From Bog-257 sp963834135 (GTDB lineage: Bacteria > Acidobacteriota > Terriglobia > Terriglobales > Acidobacteriaceae), in assembly GCA_963834135.1 (NCBI GenBank), contig CAWIAN010000004.1:124001-188000 (forward strand): a DNA stretch of 64,000 nt, given 5' to 3'. The notes beneath the pieces are model-generated. The model saw only the letters and a list, made by a program, of their open reading frames with translations, did not search any database and had not been told where the DNA came from. Numbering within the stretch: the first letter of the stretch is position 1; each line of letters opens with the position of its first letter. The position numbers were made by a program, and so were the translations under genes. Of this stretch, positions 25,635-35,193 are shown in pieces.

Positions 25635-26731
25635 TGGCAACCGTCGAACGTCCACCGGTAAAGTCCCAGCAGGCGGCCATCACGAATGGACGCTGGGTCC
25701 CCTACGCACGCCTGCTGCAGATGCGCATGCTCGAGCTGTGGCGCGAGCCCGAGGTGGTGTTCTGGGTCTTCGTGTTTCCGTTGCTGCTGGCGCTGGGTCT
25801 GGGTATTGCGTTTCGTGACAAGCCGGCGGAGGTGACCCCGATTGCGGTTGTCGAAGGACCGAAGGCCCAGGATGTCATGGATATGCTGGAACGCTCTCCC
25901 GAGCACTCTGTGATTCATCCCGACCTGGTCAGTGCAACCGCGGCGTATGACGGCTTCCGCTTTGGCAAGTACTCGCTGGTGGTGAGTGTCGACGACAACG
26001 GCGTGCACTACCGTTACGATCCGGCGCGACCGGAGAGCGTGCTGGCGCGCGCGCAGGTAGATGATGCGATCGAGACCGCAGCCGGCCGCAAGAATCCGAT
26101 TAATACTTCGGCGGCCGCATCGAGCGAGCCGGGAGCTCGTTACATCGACTTTCTGATCCCTGGCCTGCTGGGCATGAACCTGATGAACTCAGGCATGTGG
26201 GGCATTGGATTCGCGCTGGTGGACATGCGGCAGCGCAAGCTGCTCAAGCGCTTTATCGCGACCCCAATGCGGCGCACGGATTTTCTGATGGCGCTGGCCA
26301 GCAGCCGGCTGGTGCTGATGCTGATCGAAGTTGGATTGCTGCTGGCGTTTGGAGCGCTGTTCTTTCATGTCCGCGTCGAGGGCTCTTTGCTGGCGATTCT
26401 TCTGCTGGGGGCGCTGGGAGCAATTTCGTTTGGCGGTATCGGCCTGCTGACGGCCAGTCGCGCGCAGAAGATCGAGAGCGTGAGCGGCCTGATCAACCTG
26501 GTGATGATGCCGATGTGGATTCTTTCCGGCGTGTTCTTCTCGTATGAGCGCTTCCCGAAGATTTTCCTGCCAGCGATTCGCGCGTTGCCCCTCACGGCGC
26601 TCAACGATGCGTTGCGAGCGATCATTCTTCAGGGCGCGCCGCTGAGTTCGCAGCTGAGTCGCATTGCTGTGCTGCTGGTGTGGGGAGGAGTCTCGTTCGC
26701 GCTGGCGCTGCGCTGGTTCCGGTGGAGCTGA
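25634..26731 (+). CDS. ABC-2 type exporter, permease
   Basis: The 365-residue permease has an N-terminal helix (VVFWVFVFPLLLALGLGIAF, about 38-57), an extracytoplasmic domain of about 120 residues, then five further helices (SGMWGIGFALVDM, LVLMLIEVGLLLAFGALFF, LLAILLLGALGAISFGGIGLL, LINLVMMPMWILSGVFF, IAVLLVWGGVSFALALRWF). This is the ABC2_membrane_3 pattern with YhhJ-like topology. The GGAGG site lies inside the ATPase gene end. It forms the transporter with the preceding ATPase. Confidence 0.9.
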   Translation: MATVERPPVKSQQAAITNGRWVPYARLLQMRMLELWREPEVVFWVFVFPLLLALGLGIAFRDKPAEVTPIAVVEGPKAQDVMDMLERSPEHSVIHPDLVSATAAYDGFRFGKYSLVVSVDDNGVHYRYDPARPESVLARAQVDDAIETAAGRKNPINTSAAASSEPGARYIDFLIPGLLGMNLMNSGMWGIGFALVDMRQRKLLKRFIATPMRRTDFLMALASSRLVLMLIEVGLLLAFGALFFHVRVEGSLLAILLLGALGAISFGGIGLLTASRAQKIESVSGLINLVMMPMWILSGVFFSYERFPKIFLPAIRALPLTALNDALRAIILQGAPLSSQLSRIAVLLVWGGVSFALALRWFRWS

Positions 26732-26750
26732 CCTTCCGAATTCTTCCTTG

Positions 26751-26830
26751 GGTTGTCATCTTGAGCGCAACAGCGGCGCTGCTCCGCTCAGGGTGACACT
26801 CCTTAGCAGGTTAACGTTCAGGATGACACC
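26751..26830. repeat. TCATCCTGAGC-type dispersed repeat
   Basis: The spacer has GGTTGTCATCTTGAGCGC, then GCGCTGCTCCGCTCAGGGTG and AGGATGACACC. Related blocks are at 22967, 31875 and 43223. They are intergenic inverted-repeat fragments with no coding sense. Confidence 0.5.
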
Positions 26831-26902
26831 AATGGAGCAGGCGCTCCGCCCCTGTGATCTTGCTCACCAATCTCTTCTGGCCCGCCTTGCTACAATCCCG
26901 GC

Positions 26903-27208
26903 ATGAGCTCCTCCGGCCTTGAGCGCGTGCGGCAACACCTCCGGTTGTACGAGCATCCGCTGGTGGAATTCAGCGCGCTCGATAAGGACGAACAGATTGA
27001 GGTGGCCATACGTCCCCGCTTTACCGAGCCGCAGGTGCACACGTACTTCTTCGACGTGCATCCGCGCGATCTCGACGACCCACAATTCGAGTGGATGCTG
27101 CAACGCCACATCTTCGACGGCCTGCAGGATTACATGATCGAGATGTTCGTTCGCACTCCCCAGCATCTGAAGCAAAATCAACAAAGGGAGCGCGAGGGCA
27201 AGCTGTGA
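26903..27208 (+). CDS. Conserved hypothetical protein (101 aa)
   Basis: The product is a small soluble, acidic alpha/beta protein (VRQHLRLYEHPLVEFSALD, PQVHTYFFDVHPRDLDDPQF, HIFDGLQDYMIEMFVRTP). I do not recognise a named domain. It is probably real because its stop overlaps the GTG of the MidA-type methyltransferase gene (GTGA), which implies translational coupling. A partner or accessory role for the methyltransferase is inference. Confidence 0.7.
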   Translation: MSSSGLERVRQHLRLYEHPLVEFSALDKDEQIEVAIRPRFTEPQVHTYFFDVHPRDLDDPQFEWMLQRHIFDGLQDYMIEMFVRTPQHLKQNQQREREGKL

Positions 27209-28353
27209 GCGAGCAGTCCGCGCCAACTTTGCGCGAACGCATCGCGGGGGAAATCCGTCGCTGCGGACCCATCCCGTTCTCCCGCTACATGGAGCTTTGT
27301 CTCTACGAGCCCGAGCTTGGCTACTACTCGCGGCCACGCGAGAAGTTCGGTAAGGCGGGCGATTTCTATACCTCAAGCGACGTGCATGCGGTGTTCGGGC
27401 GCTTGCTGGCGCGGCAATTCGAAGAGATGTGGCGCACGCTGGATTCGCCGTCGCGACTCGATCTAATCGAACTCGGGCCGGGACGAGGGTTGTTTGCCCG
27501 CGATGTATTGGACTGGTCGGCGAAACAGTTTCCCGAGTTTGCCCGCTCGCTCCGCTATTCGCTGGTAGAGCGATCGGGGGAGTTGCAAAAGAGGCTGCAG
27601 GAGCGGCTGGGAGAACATATTGCGGCAGCTAAGTGTGCGATCTTCGGCTCGTTGGAGGAAGCGGCAGCCTCGGCCGGCGAGAACGTCATCGTCTTCGGTA
27701 ATGAGTTTTTCGATGCGCTTCCGGTCGAAGTCATTGATCACCGCGGTTCGGTGCGAGTTCACGTTGATGGTGGAAGGTTTGTTGAAGCGTTTGCCATGCC
27801 GTCAGCCGCGGAAGAAGAATTTCTCGACCGATACGGCGTTCACCCCGAAGCGGGCGAACGTGTCGAAGCGCCGTTGCTTTCACTGGAATGGATGGACCGC
27901 ATAGCGGCCGTCTTTGCTCAACGCCGTGGGTTCGCGATCTTCATCGATTACGGCTATACGCGTGAAGAACAGCTCGCCGGGCGGTATCGCGACACCATCA
28001 TGACCTATCGCCAGCACGTGGCTTCTCCGTCACCGTATGAAGCGCCGGGCGAGCAGGACATTACCGCCCACGTGAATTTCACGGCACTCCGGGCACGCGG
28101 TGTCGAGCAGGGGATCGATGATCTGGCTCTGCTCACGCAGTCGCAGTTTCTGATGGGCATCGGCGAAGCGACTGAATTTGCCGATGCATTTCAGGATTGC
28201 CGCCTTCCGCAGGAGCGGGCCAAGGTCGCATTACAGCTCAAGCATCTGATCTCACCGGCCGGGATGGGCGAGACGTTTCAGGTTTTGTTGATGTCTCACG
28301 ATGTGGCAAAAGCGGCGGCGTCAACTTTAAGTGGGCTGAAGTTGGCGCGTTGA
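27205..28353 (+). CDS. SAM-dependent methyltransferase, MidA/NDUFAF7 family
   Basis: The 382-residue protein starts with RERIAGEIRRCGPIPFSRYM, then the family hallmark YEPELGYYSRPREKFGKAGDF. SAM motif I is LIELGPGRGLFARDVLDW (about 85-102), and FGNEFFDALPVEV is the second conserved block. In mitochondria NDUFAF7 methylates an arginine of complex I; bacterial members have been less studied. GTG 27205 overlaps the preceding stop. The frame is open further upstream but overlaps the 101-aa gene. Confidence 0.92.
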   Translation: MSEQSAPTLRERIAGEIRRCGPIPFSRYMELCLYEPELGYYSRPREKFGKAGDFYTSSDVHAVFGRLLARQFEEMWRTLDSPSRLDLIELGPGRGLFARDVLDWSAKQFPEFARSLRYSLVERSGELQKRLQERLGEHIAAAKCAIFGSLEEAAASAGENVIVFGNEFFDALPVEVIDHRGSVRVHVDGGRFVEAFAMPSAAEEEFLDRYGVHPEAGERVEAPLLSLEWMDRIAAVFAQRRGFAIFIDYGYTREEQLAGRYRDTIMTYRQHVASPSPYEAPGEQDITAHVNFTALRARGVEQGIDDLALLTQSQFLMGIGEATEFADAFQDCRLPQERAKVALQLKHLISPAGMGETFQVLLMSHDVAKAAASTLSGLKLAR

Positions 28354-28473
28354 AGGGTGCCGCCGCTGACGGGGCTCGCGCCAATTTAGACCGCACACCC
28401 GGGGATTGCGCCCCGGGCCCACATCAAGGCCGCCGCTGCGCGGATGACACCCCAGTTCGACTAAACTCCGCCA

Positions 28474-30519
28474 CTACATTCCTGGTTTGTCGGTGTTGGT
28501 ATCAGAAGGCTGATAAGGCTTCTGCAAATACTGGCGCGCGATGTCTAGCGCATTCTGCGTGTTGTCGTTGGTCTGCAGTGCTTGACGGTATTCGTTGGTT
28601 GCGCGTTCGCGCTGGCCGGTCAGGTCGAAGATCATGCCCAGCTGGATGTGACTCCAAACCTCGGTCCAGCGCGGTTCGCCGTCGCCATTCAGGGCCTCGC
28701 GATACGCGTTTGCCGCCGATTGATAATTGTGTTGCAGGAAGAAAACTTCGGCGATGCGGTAGTGCGCCAGCGAGCTGTTGCGATTGATGTCCAGCGCCTT
28801 CTGGTATTCCTTGAGCGCTTCCGTCAGGTCGCCCTGCTCCACATCCTGCTGCCCGCGCATGATCGAGGTCCGCACTTGCAGGTCCTGCGAGTTCTGGAGC
28901 ACCTGGCTGTTCGGGTCGATGGTTATACGGCGCGGTTTGCCGAAGGTCTCCACAACGTACGCGGAGTTCGTCCCTTCGACTTCGATGCGCTTGGTCTCAG
29001 TCTTACCGTCGGTGTCGACACGTAGCTCAACCGGCATGCGGAACAGGTCCATATCCTGTGAGATCTCGCCCACCACGCGGAATCCCTTCTGCGTACGGTA
29101 CACCGTGTACTTATTTTTGAACTCGGGCGCTCCTGTGGAATTGAGCCACTGGGTGAAGAACCAGGTCAGCTGCTGGCCGGAGACCTGTTCGGCGACGGCA
29201 CGAAAATCATTGATGGTTACGGGTTTCCCTGAGTACTGCGCGACGAACGTCCGCATGGTTTTGTCGAACGCCTCATCGCCAATGACCCAGTGCAACATCT
29301 CCAGGATCATGCCGCCCTTGTCGGTGACCAGTGATTGGAACTCCGGCGAAAAGGTGTCCAGGTGGCTAATATCAGCCAGCGGCACGGAGACATAGGCCAG
29401 CGCGCCCACCGACATGTCCTTGGTCACTTCCTCGAATCCGGCTTCTCCGGCGACGTGCTGAACATACAGCGCTTCGGAGTAGCGGGCCGCGCCATCATTC
29501 AGCCACCAGTCATTCTTGGTCGCAGGACTCACCATCGTTCCGAACCACTGATGTCCGATGGTATTAGCGAGCAGGCGGTAATTACCCTTTGCGTTGAAAT
29601 TGTGTCCGGCTATGGCGGCGATCTCAGGCGCCCAGGCGGAAGGCAGGGTGTCGTTCGGCAGTTCAACCACGCTCAGGTTCTGATTAAACGGCGGTCCATA
29701 CAGCGTGGTGAAAAAGAAAAATTCCTTCGTCGCTGTGTCGGCGTACTGTGTCGCAAACTGTTTATGTTCCGGCGTGGTGTAAACGTTGATGTTCAGTCCG
29801 CCTTCACTGCTCTTGGTCTGAACAAACTTGCCAATGATGAGGGTGCCCGGAAAGCTGGCGTGATCGGTATACGTAAAGGTGGTTGTCTGTCCACCCGCGG
29901 GAGTTGCCAGGCGAGTGAGCGAGCCCTTGTGTGCAGTTCCTCCTTCGGCAACTTCAGCGCCAGGCGCGGCGCTCGACTTGCCGCTGCCCAGGACGGTGTA
30001 TCCCGGCGGCACACTGACGCTGATGGTGGAAGTGAAACGATCGATTCCGTAGCCGACCATGGGAAACCAACGTCCGGCGTACAGAAGATAGGTGATGGGA
30101 TCGCCAATGTAGGCAACCTTCAAACCCTGTACCGGGCTATCGTCGGCGGACTGGATTGCGCCCTCATACTCGAAGATCAGTGTGTCGGAACTGCCCTTGG
30201 AAAGCGTGCTGGGGAGCGATACGCGAATAGTCGAATCCTGGCTGACGCGCTCGACCGACAGCGACTGGCCGTTGGCGTCGATCACGCGAGTGGGGCGCAG
30301 CGCGTTATGCAGCTCGAAGATCGCAATGTTGACGTCGTCCAGTGCAGTGAATTTGACCCGAGCCTGGGCCTTCAGCTCGTGGGTTTGCGGCGTAACGGCG
30401 ACGTGGATGATGTAGTCATCAACCTGGAGGCGCGGCTTCTCCGCCGCGAAACAGACGGAGGCCAGAGCCAAGATAGCCCAGGCTGCAACGCGTCCGAAGG
30501 AACGTGCCGTTCTCTGCAT
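28474..30519 (-). CDS. M1-peptidase-like protein lacking catalytic residues, with C-terminal TPR
   Basis: The 681-residue secreted protein (signal peptide AAWAILALASVCFAA) follows the gluzincin layout: an N-terminal beta-sandwich (about 25-250), a peptidase-like domain (about 255-500), and TPR repeats (about 555-665, ALKEYQKALDINRNSSLAHY and later SAANAYREALN). The zinc motif HExxH is replaced by NTIGH before QWFG, the third ligand region WLNEG reads WLNDG, and the GAMEN exopeptidase site reads SAWAPE. It is therefore expected to be a non-catalytic M1 homologue, perhaps a scaffold. It sits between the MidA gene (convergent) and lpxB. Confidence 0.85.
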   Translation of the reverse strand: MQRTARSFGRVAAWAILALASVCFAAEKPRLQVDDYIIHVAVTPQTHELKAQARVKFTALDDVNIAIFELHNALRPTRVIDANGQSLSVERVSQDSTIRVSLPSTLSKGSSDTLIFEYEGAIQSADDSPVQGLKVAYIGDPITYLLYAGRWFPMVGYGIDRFTSTISVSVPPGYTVLGSGKSSAAPGAEVAEGGTAHKGSLTRLATPAGGQTTTFTYTDHASFPGTLIIGKFVQTKSSEGGLNINVYTTPEHKQFATQYADTATKEFFFFTTLYGPPFNQNLSVVELPNDTLPSAWAPEIAAIAGHNFNAKGNYRLLANTIGHQWFGTMVSPATKNDWWLNDGAARYSEALYVQHVAGEAGFEEVTKDMSVGALAYVSVPLADISHLDTFSPEFQSLVTDKGGMILEMLHWVIGDEAFDKTMRTFVAQYSGKPVTINDFRAVAEQVSGQQLTWFFTQWLNSTGAPEFKNKYTVYRTQKGFRVVGEISQDMDLFRMPVELRVDTDGKTETKRIEVEGTNSAYVVETFGKPRRITIDPNSQVLQNSQDLQVRTSIMRGQQDVEQGDLTEALKEYQKALDINRNSSLAHYRIAEVFFLQHNYQSAANAYREALNGDGEPRWTEVWSHIQLGMIFDLTGQRERATNEYRQALQTNDNTQNALDIARQYLQKPYQPSDTNTDKPGM

Positions 30520-30607
30520 TAGGAAAGAGCTCCTGCTCTGCTGCTCACTATAAATGATGGAAAATCTAAGTGGAAAGATGCGTTAGCTTCGGGGACGAGG
30601 CTCGCCT

Positions 30608-31765
30608 TCACTGGCATTTTCCCACTATGGAAAGTACGGCGCGAGCAGCGCGTTCGGATGCGCTCCCGCCGGAATCATTGGCCGCGAGCCGCTGCCGTAC
30701 TTCCTGGAAGTCGTGGATCATGGTTGTGCGTGCCTCGCCGTCGGGAATCAGGCGGCGTAATTCGGTCGAGACTCGCTGAGGCGTGAAGTCGGCCTGTACG
30801 AGCTCGGGGACCACATCCCGCTCCGCGATCAGGTTGACCATCGCGAAACGGTCCACCTTTACTAGACGGCGGCCCACGCTCCAGGTGAGCGGCGCAACCT
30901 GATAAACCATGGCGAAAGGTGTGCCAATCAGCGAAGCCTCCAGGGTCGAGGTACCGCTGGCCACGGCCGCAACCCGGGCGTGCAACAACGTGGCGCGGGC
31001 GTCGCGCGTCAAAGTGATCGGCGGTCCGGAATAATCGGCCATGAGAGACGCCACCCACGCAGGGTCGAGCGTCGAGGCGATCGGCATTATGTAAACGTAG
31101 TCCGGGCCAAGAAGTTGCGCCGCCTCAAGCAAGACCGGCAGAATGCGCGAAACCTCGCCACGACGGCTGCCAGGCAGCAAGGCGATCCACTGGCGGTGCG
31201 ATTCGATATCGTATTCGCCGGCAAACTCGGCGCGAGTCACGCTTGGTGCCGGCAGGTCCGCCAGCGGATGTCCTACAAACTTCGCATTGATGCCGCGCTT
31301 GCGATAGAACTTTTCTTCGAACGGAAAGATGACGAGCATCTCACGGACGTATTTACGAACCCGTTCGATGCGGCGCTGCTTCCATGCCCACAACTGAGGG
31401 CTAACGTAATAAATGACAGGCACCTTGAGTTTGTGAAGTTCTCGCGCCAGACGCAGGTTGAAGTCGGGGAAGTCAATGAGCACCGCGGCGTCGGGACGGC
31501 GATCGCGAGCTTCAGCAACCACCTCGCGGAAGCGGCGATAGATGCGGGGAATGTGCTTGACCACTTCGACAATGCCGACTTCGGCGATCTCGCGCGCGTC
31601 GGCCAGCAACTCGCATCCGGCTTCGCGCATGCGGTCTCCACCAACCCCGAAGAACTGGATCTCCGACTGGGAGGGACATTGGGAAAGTTGGCAGCGGAGC
31701 GCCCGCATCAGCTCTGCGCCATAGAATTCGCCTGAGGCCTCTCCCGCCGAGATGAGAATTCGCAC
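30608..31765 (-). CDS. lpxB: Lipid-A-disaccharide synthase
   Basis: LpxB condenses UDP-2,3-diacylglucosamine with lipid X to form the lipid A disaccharide at the inner membrane. The 385-residue length is normal. Visible blocks: ILISAGEASGEFYGAEL at the start, FFGVGGDRM, VEVVKHIPRIYRRF, VLIDFPDFNLRLAR, VIYYVSPQLWAWKQRR, FVGHPLAD, LLPGSRRGEVSR and ASGTSTLEASLIGTPFAMVY. It follows the TonB-like gene on the same strand with a hairpin between, so it may be independently transcribed. It shows the organism is Gram-negative with lipid A. Confidence 0.96.
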   Translation of the reverse strand: MRILISAGEASGEFYGAELMRALRCQLSQCPSQSEIQFFGVGGDRMREAGCELLADAREIAEVGIVEVVKHIPRIYRRFREVVAEARDRRPDAAVLIDFPDFNLRLARELHKLKVPVIYYVSPQLWAWKQRRIERVRKYVREMLVIFPFEEKFYRKRGINAKFVGHPLADLPAPSVTRAEFAGEYDIESHRQWIALLPGSRRGEVSRILPVLLEAAQLLGPDYVYIMPIASTLDPAWVASLMADYSGPPITLTRDARATLLHARVAAVASGTSTLEASLIGTPFAMVYQVAPLTWSVGRRLVKVDRFAMVNLIAERDVVPELVQADFTPQRVSTELRRLIPDGEARTTMIHDFQEVRQRLAANDSGGSASERAARAVLSIVGKCQ

Positions 31766-31816
31766 CTTGGAATTATGACAGGTTGGACGGGTGCTCCATG
31801 ATCAGCTTGCCGATGC

Positions 31817-31853
31817 CCCAGGTTCGCGCCCGGCCTTCAGGCGCTAACCTGGG
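31817..31853. repeat. CCCAGGTT...AACCTGGG palindrome, copy 2
   Basis: CCCAGGTTCGCGCC is followed by a CTTCAGG core and GGCGCTAACCTGGG-like pairing (CCCAGGTT/AACCTGGG perfect, GCGC/GCGC inside). It is downstream of the TonB-like gene and upstream of lpxB, so it may act as a terminator or processing hairpin. Same family as 15000, 48050 and 48101. Confidence 0.6.
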
Positions 31854-31978
31854 CGATCAGGTCAGGGCAGCGGTCCTTCGACTTCGCAGCGCAAAAAGCG
31901 CGCTGCTCCGCTCAGGAGGACACTTCAGCTTTAAGGTGGGTCACCGCAAATCTGCGAAGATGAGAGCGCTGCTTGAGG

Positions 31979-33778
31979 TTATGGATGTAGCGATCGCATG
32001 TGAAATGGAATCTGCACCACGGCCTCGACGGCGACGGGCTCGCCGTTCTTCGTGCCGGGCCGGAAGTGCCAGTGAGAGAGCGCGCGAATGCAATTTTGAT
32101 CGAGCCTATCGTCCAGGCTGTTCAGCACGCGAATACCATTCACCGAACCGTCCGTGCCAATAACTGCGTATAGCGTAACCGTGCCCTCGACGTGATCGCG
32201 CAGAACGTCAGCCGGATAAGCCGGATCCATCTTCGATAGAGCCACCGGCGCTGTAAGGGGAATTTTGTCATCACCCTGCTTCAGCTCTGCGAAGCGAATG
32301 ATCCAGCTTCCGGAGGCAGACGTCAGGTTCGGCATGTTCATGATCAGCGAGTAATAGCGCTTGCTGCCGAACACGCGTTGCTCGATGCTCTTGTCGGGGT
32401 CGGCATCAGGATCGGCGGCCGGCGGCGGCGCGGAAGGCTGACGATACGTCGGCAGCGAGGGCTTCATGGCTTCGGCAAAAATCCGCTTTTGCGCGTCGGA
32501 ATTGGCATTGCCACCGCCAGAACCTTTTCCGGGATTACCGTTCGGCGTGCCCGCTACCGTCGAGGTCGTCGCCCCCGGTGGAGGAGCACCCACTACGATT
32601 CCTGCTGGCGCGTTGCCGCTGCCATGGCCTCCGCCCTGGTTCGCTGTGCCCGTACCTGTCACGTTGGGAGTACCCGGCGCGTCGGCTTTGCCGTTGGGTG
32701 ATGCGTGGAACTCGCCACTCCGATTGCCGGCGGGCTGGGTAACGGGCCCGCGAACATCGGGATTCAGACTGAGCGCGATGATCTGGCCCTGGCCTTGCGA
32801 TGTGCCGAGGCCCTGCGTGCTGGGCGAAGGAGGAATGCTGTTCGCTGCTGCTGTTGCTGGTGCTGATTTACCCGGCGCGCCTCCACTGTCGGCTGCTCCG
32901 CTCGAACGCTGTGGCTCTACGGACAGCTTGGGGGCGGCAACCTGTGGCTGCAACTCCGCCATATTCAGCTCGCCCGGTTTGAGCCGCAGTTGATCCGGAG
33001 ACAAGGTGGGCTGGACTACAGCGGCCTGAGGCAGTGGCGGCAGCTTCAGATTATCTTTCACATGCGATATGTCCGCCGTTGGCGCAACCACCGTGGGATC
33101 CGAAAGCGATGGCACCTTCAGATTGTTCTTCAAATGCGAAACGTCCGCCGCCGGAGCTACGACTTCCGGCGTAAACTGCGGAACCGTCAACTGCGACACC
33201 GAGCGCGCCGAGGCAGCGATAGGCTGCGTCGCGGGAACGGGAGTCCAAGCCACGATGTTCGGCATGGGAACATCATGGTTGAGCTTGATCTTGGGTGGCG
33301 TGACGATGGTCTGATGCGAGTTGTCCGGATTCGCGGGAACCGAGAGAATCTCCTGCTTCGCCAGCTGGGGAGCGCCTTTGCGCGGCTTCATCTGCTGTTT
33401 CTCGGCGGTGTTCATAGGCGGCAGATAGTCACTAAGCGGGACGTACTCGATGTGAGCGTTCTCAAGCGGCGAACGCAATTGCGGGCGATTGAAGAACGGC
33501 AACGTGCAGACGAGATATACGGCGATGACGAATGCTATGTGTCCGCCATACGATTCGAGGAAGCGAACGGGCGCGATGCCGGTCTTGATGAAGTAATCGG
33601 GTCGAAGCTCGGCGGGCTTAGCGGTGGTCTCGACTGGCGGAGGTTCGCGGCGGAAGAGCAGATCGCCAAGATTGCGAAAAAAAACTCGATGCCGAGGCTC
33701 AAGCTCACGGAGCAGTACCGGAGAGTCAGCTTGCGCAGCTTCTTGCTGGGTCCTGGCTGCCGTTACTTCCGACATCAT
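31979..33778 (-). CDS. TonB-family protein with long disordered linker
   Basis: The 599-residue protein has a cytoplasmic N-terminus (1-75), one membrane helix (GGHIAFVIAVYLVCTLPFF, about 79-97), a very long Pro/Ala/Gly/Ser/Asn linker (about 100-440) and a C-terminal TonB domain (about 500-595: DPAYPADVLRDHVEGTVTLY and ALSHWHFRPGTKNGEPV). TonB transmits energy from ExbBD to outer-membrane receptors, but no exbB/exbD is adjacent. The linker includes a duplicated unit (VVAPAADVSHLKNNLK and VVAPTADISHVKDNLK). The ends near 33778 and 33775 give two adjacent ATGs. Confidence 0.85.
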   Translation of the reverse strand: MMSEVTAARTQQEAAQADSPVLLRELEPRHRVFFRNLGDLLFRREPPPVETTAKPAELRPDYFIKTGIAPVRFLESYGGHIAFVIAVYLVCTLPFFNRPQLRSPLENAHIEYVPLSDYLPPMNTAEKQQMKPRKGAPQLAKQEILSVPANPDNSHQTIVTPPKIKLNHDVPMPNIVAWTPVPATQPIAASARSVSQLTVPQFTPEVVAPAADVSHLKNNLKVPSLSDPTVVAPTADISHVKDNLKLPPLPQAAVVQPTLSPDQLRLKPGELNMAELQPQVAAPKLSVEPQRSSGAADSGGAPGKSAPATAAANSIPPSPSTQGLGTSQGQGQIIALSLNPDVRGPVTQPAGNRSGEFHASPNGKADAPGTPNVTGTGTANQGGGHGSGNAPAGIVVGAPPPGATTSTVAGTPNGNPGKGSGGGNANSDAQKRIFAEAMKPSLPTYRQPSAPPPAADPDADPDKSIEQRVFGSKRYYSLIMNMPNLTSASGSWIIRFAELKQGDDKIPLTAPVALSKMDPAYPADVLRDHVEGTVTLYAVIGTDGSVNGIRVLNSLDDRLDQNCIRALSHWHFRPGTKNGEPVAVEAVVQIPFHMRSLHP

Positions 33779-33919
33779 CCTCTCGATGGGGCGCGTGTAA
33801 ACGGATTATAGCGGAAAACAGCGGCCTGGAGCGGGTAGAACACAGCTGCCCAGATACTTCTTCGCAATTAGCGGCCGTCGTGCCATGATGCTGGATAACA
33901 GAAAAATCGTTGGGGTATT

Positions 33920-34411
33920 ATGCGCAAACAAATCCTTGCCATACTTGCGGTGACGGGCTGCATGATTCTGTACGTCGCCTGCTGCTCCATCGTGATGGCA
34001 GCTCAGGAAGCGGCCAGCCCGGCTACCGCGGCCAACGATGTCTCCGGTACCTACACCTTTCTGCGTGAAGGTGAGTTCGTCCAACTCACCGTGGACGACG
34101 GCAAGCTTTCCGGCTACATCTCCCGTTTCGGCAACACAGAAAGTGACAAAGGACAGTTCATCGATCAATTCTTCGACAAGACTTCCCTGGTGGGAGACCG
34201 CCTCACCTTTAATACGAAGACCGTGCACGGCATCTGGTACGCCTTCAACGGCAGAGTGTCGATTACTCCGGGCAAGCCGCCCGACAGCGAAGGCTACAGA
34301 GTCATGAAGGGCACGCTGGTGCAGCACGCGACCGACGAAAAAGGCGCGGACAAACCCATGCAGCGCCAGGTGGAATTCAAGTCGTTTCCCTCGGACATGG
34401 GAAAGCAGTGA
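33920..34411 (+). CDS. Exported hypothetical protein (163 aa)
   Basis: I do not recognise the family beyond a probable lipocalin-like beta-sandwich. A signal peptide is clear (RKQILAILAVTGCMILYVACCSIVMAAQ), with cysteines at CC that could be a lipobox variant. The body has strands GTYTFLREGEFVQLTVDDGKLSGYISRF and VGDRLTFNTKTVHGIWYAFNGRVSI, as in small secreted beta-rich proteins of Acidobacteriota. It is divergent from the TonB-like gene. Function unknown. Confidence 0.7.
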   Translation: MRKQILAILAVTGCMILYVACCSIVMAAQEAASPATAANDVSGTYTFLREGEFVQLTVDDGKLSGYISRFGNTESDKGQFIDQFFDKTSLVGDRLTFNTKTVHGIWYAFNGRVSITPGKPPDSEGYRVMKGTLVQHATDEKGADKPMQRQVEFKSFPSDMGKQ

Positions 34412-34536
34412 AGAAGGGGATAGTGGATAGTTAAAGGCAGGCCGGGGATCGATCGTCTTACTCTGTTTGCTCCTAGCTAACGCTGTCGTCCCAAATATTT
34501 CTTTTGTTATCGAACCACGATCCACGATCAACTGCC

Positions 34537-35052
34537 TTATTGCACCGTATGGCTCTCGGTGGAATCGCTGACCAGTTTGGATTCCAGGTAAGCGACGTGG
34601 CCATCTTCCATTTGCGCCAGCTCTTTGAACATCTGGTTCAGAGGGCCCGGCGCAGTCTGCTCGACCAGGCGTTCGTAGAATCGTTGCGCGCTGATCTCAG
34701 CCACCACAGCCACCTGTAAAGCCCGATCGCGAGCGCTAAAATCGCTGGCACTATTGAAGACATCGCCACTATCGAGATTTGGGACCTCGACTAGTTCAAT
34801 CAGTTCCTGCTCGGTGAGCTTCTTATCTAAAGGACCAAACGTCTGCACATACTTTTCTTCCAGCAGCGAACGGTGACCCTGTTCCTCGACCGCCATCTCC
34901 CAAAAGACGGAAGCGATTTCCAGCGACTCCTCGTCGCCGAACTGGGTGAACATCTCGGCAAAGCGATGGTAGACATCGGCGTTGCGCTGCTCGATGGAAA
35001 TGGCGACTTGCAGGGCTTCGGCGGGAGTAAGAGAAGAAAAGCTGCGCGGCAT
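34537..35052 (-). CDS. Ferritin-like/rubrerythrin-family diiron protein
   Basis: The 171-residue four-helix protein has the paired carboxylate motifs of the ferritin-like superfamily: AISIEQRNADVYHRFAE (first Glu), EMAVEEQGHRSLLEE (ExxH), AEISAQRFYERL and LAQMEDGHVAYLES (second ExxH). These give a complete diiron site. No rubredoxin cysteines are present, so it is an erythrin-type rather than full rubrerythrin, probably involved in peroxide or iron handling. ATG 35052 has GGGAG six bases upstream; a TTG 12 bases further up is less likely. Confidence 0.85.
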   Translation of the reverse strand: MPRSFSSLTPAEALQVAISIEQRNADVYHRFAEMFTQFGDEESLEIASVFWEMAVEEQGHRSLLEEKYVQTFGPLDKKLTEQELIELVEVPNLDSGDVFNSASDFSARDRALQVAVVAEISAQRFYERLVEQTAPGPLNQMFKELAQMEDGHVAYLESKLVSDSTESHTVQ

Positions 35053-35193
35053 CGGCTCTCCCAACGGATCAGATTGCGAGCAATTCTACGCCGGCCGGAA
35101 GCGAAGTTCATAACGCGAGAATGCAGCCTACTCATATTTGCCGTTCCAAAACAGGAAGCAGGTGCCGAAATGGAGATGGTGATTGTCTACGGA

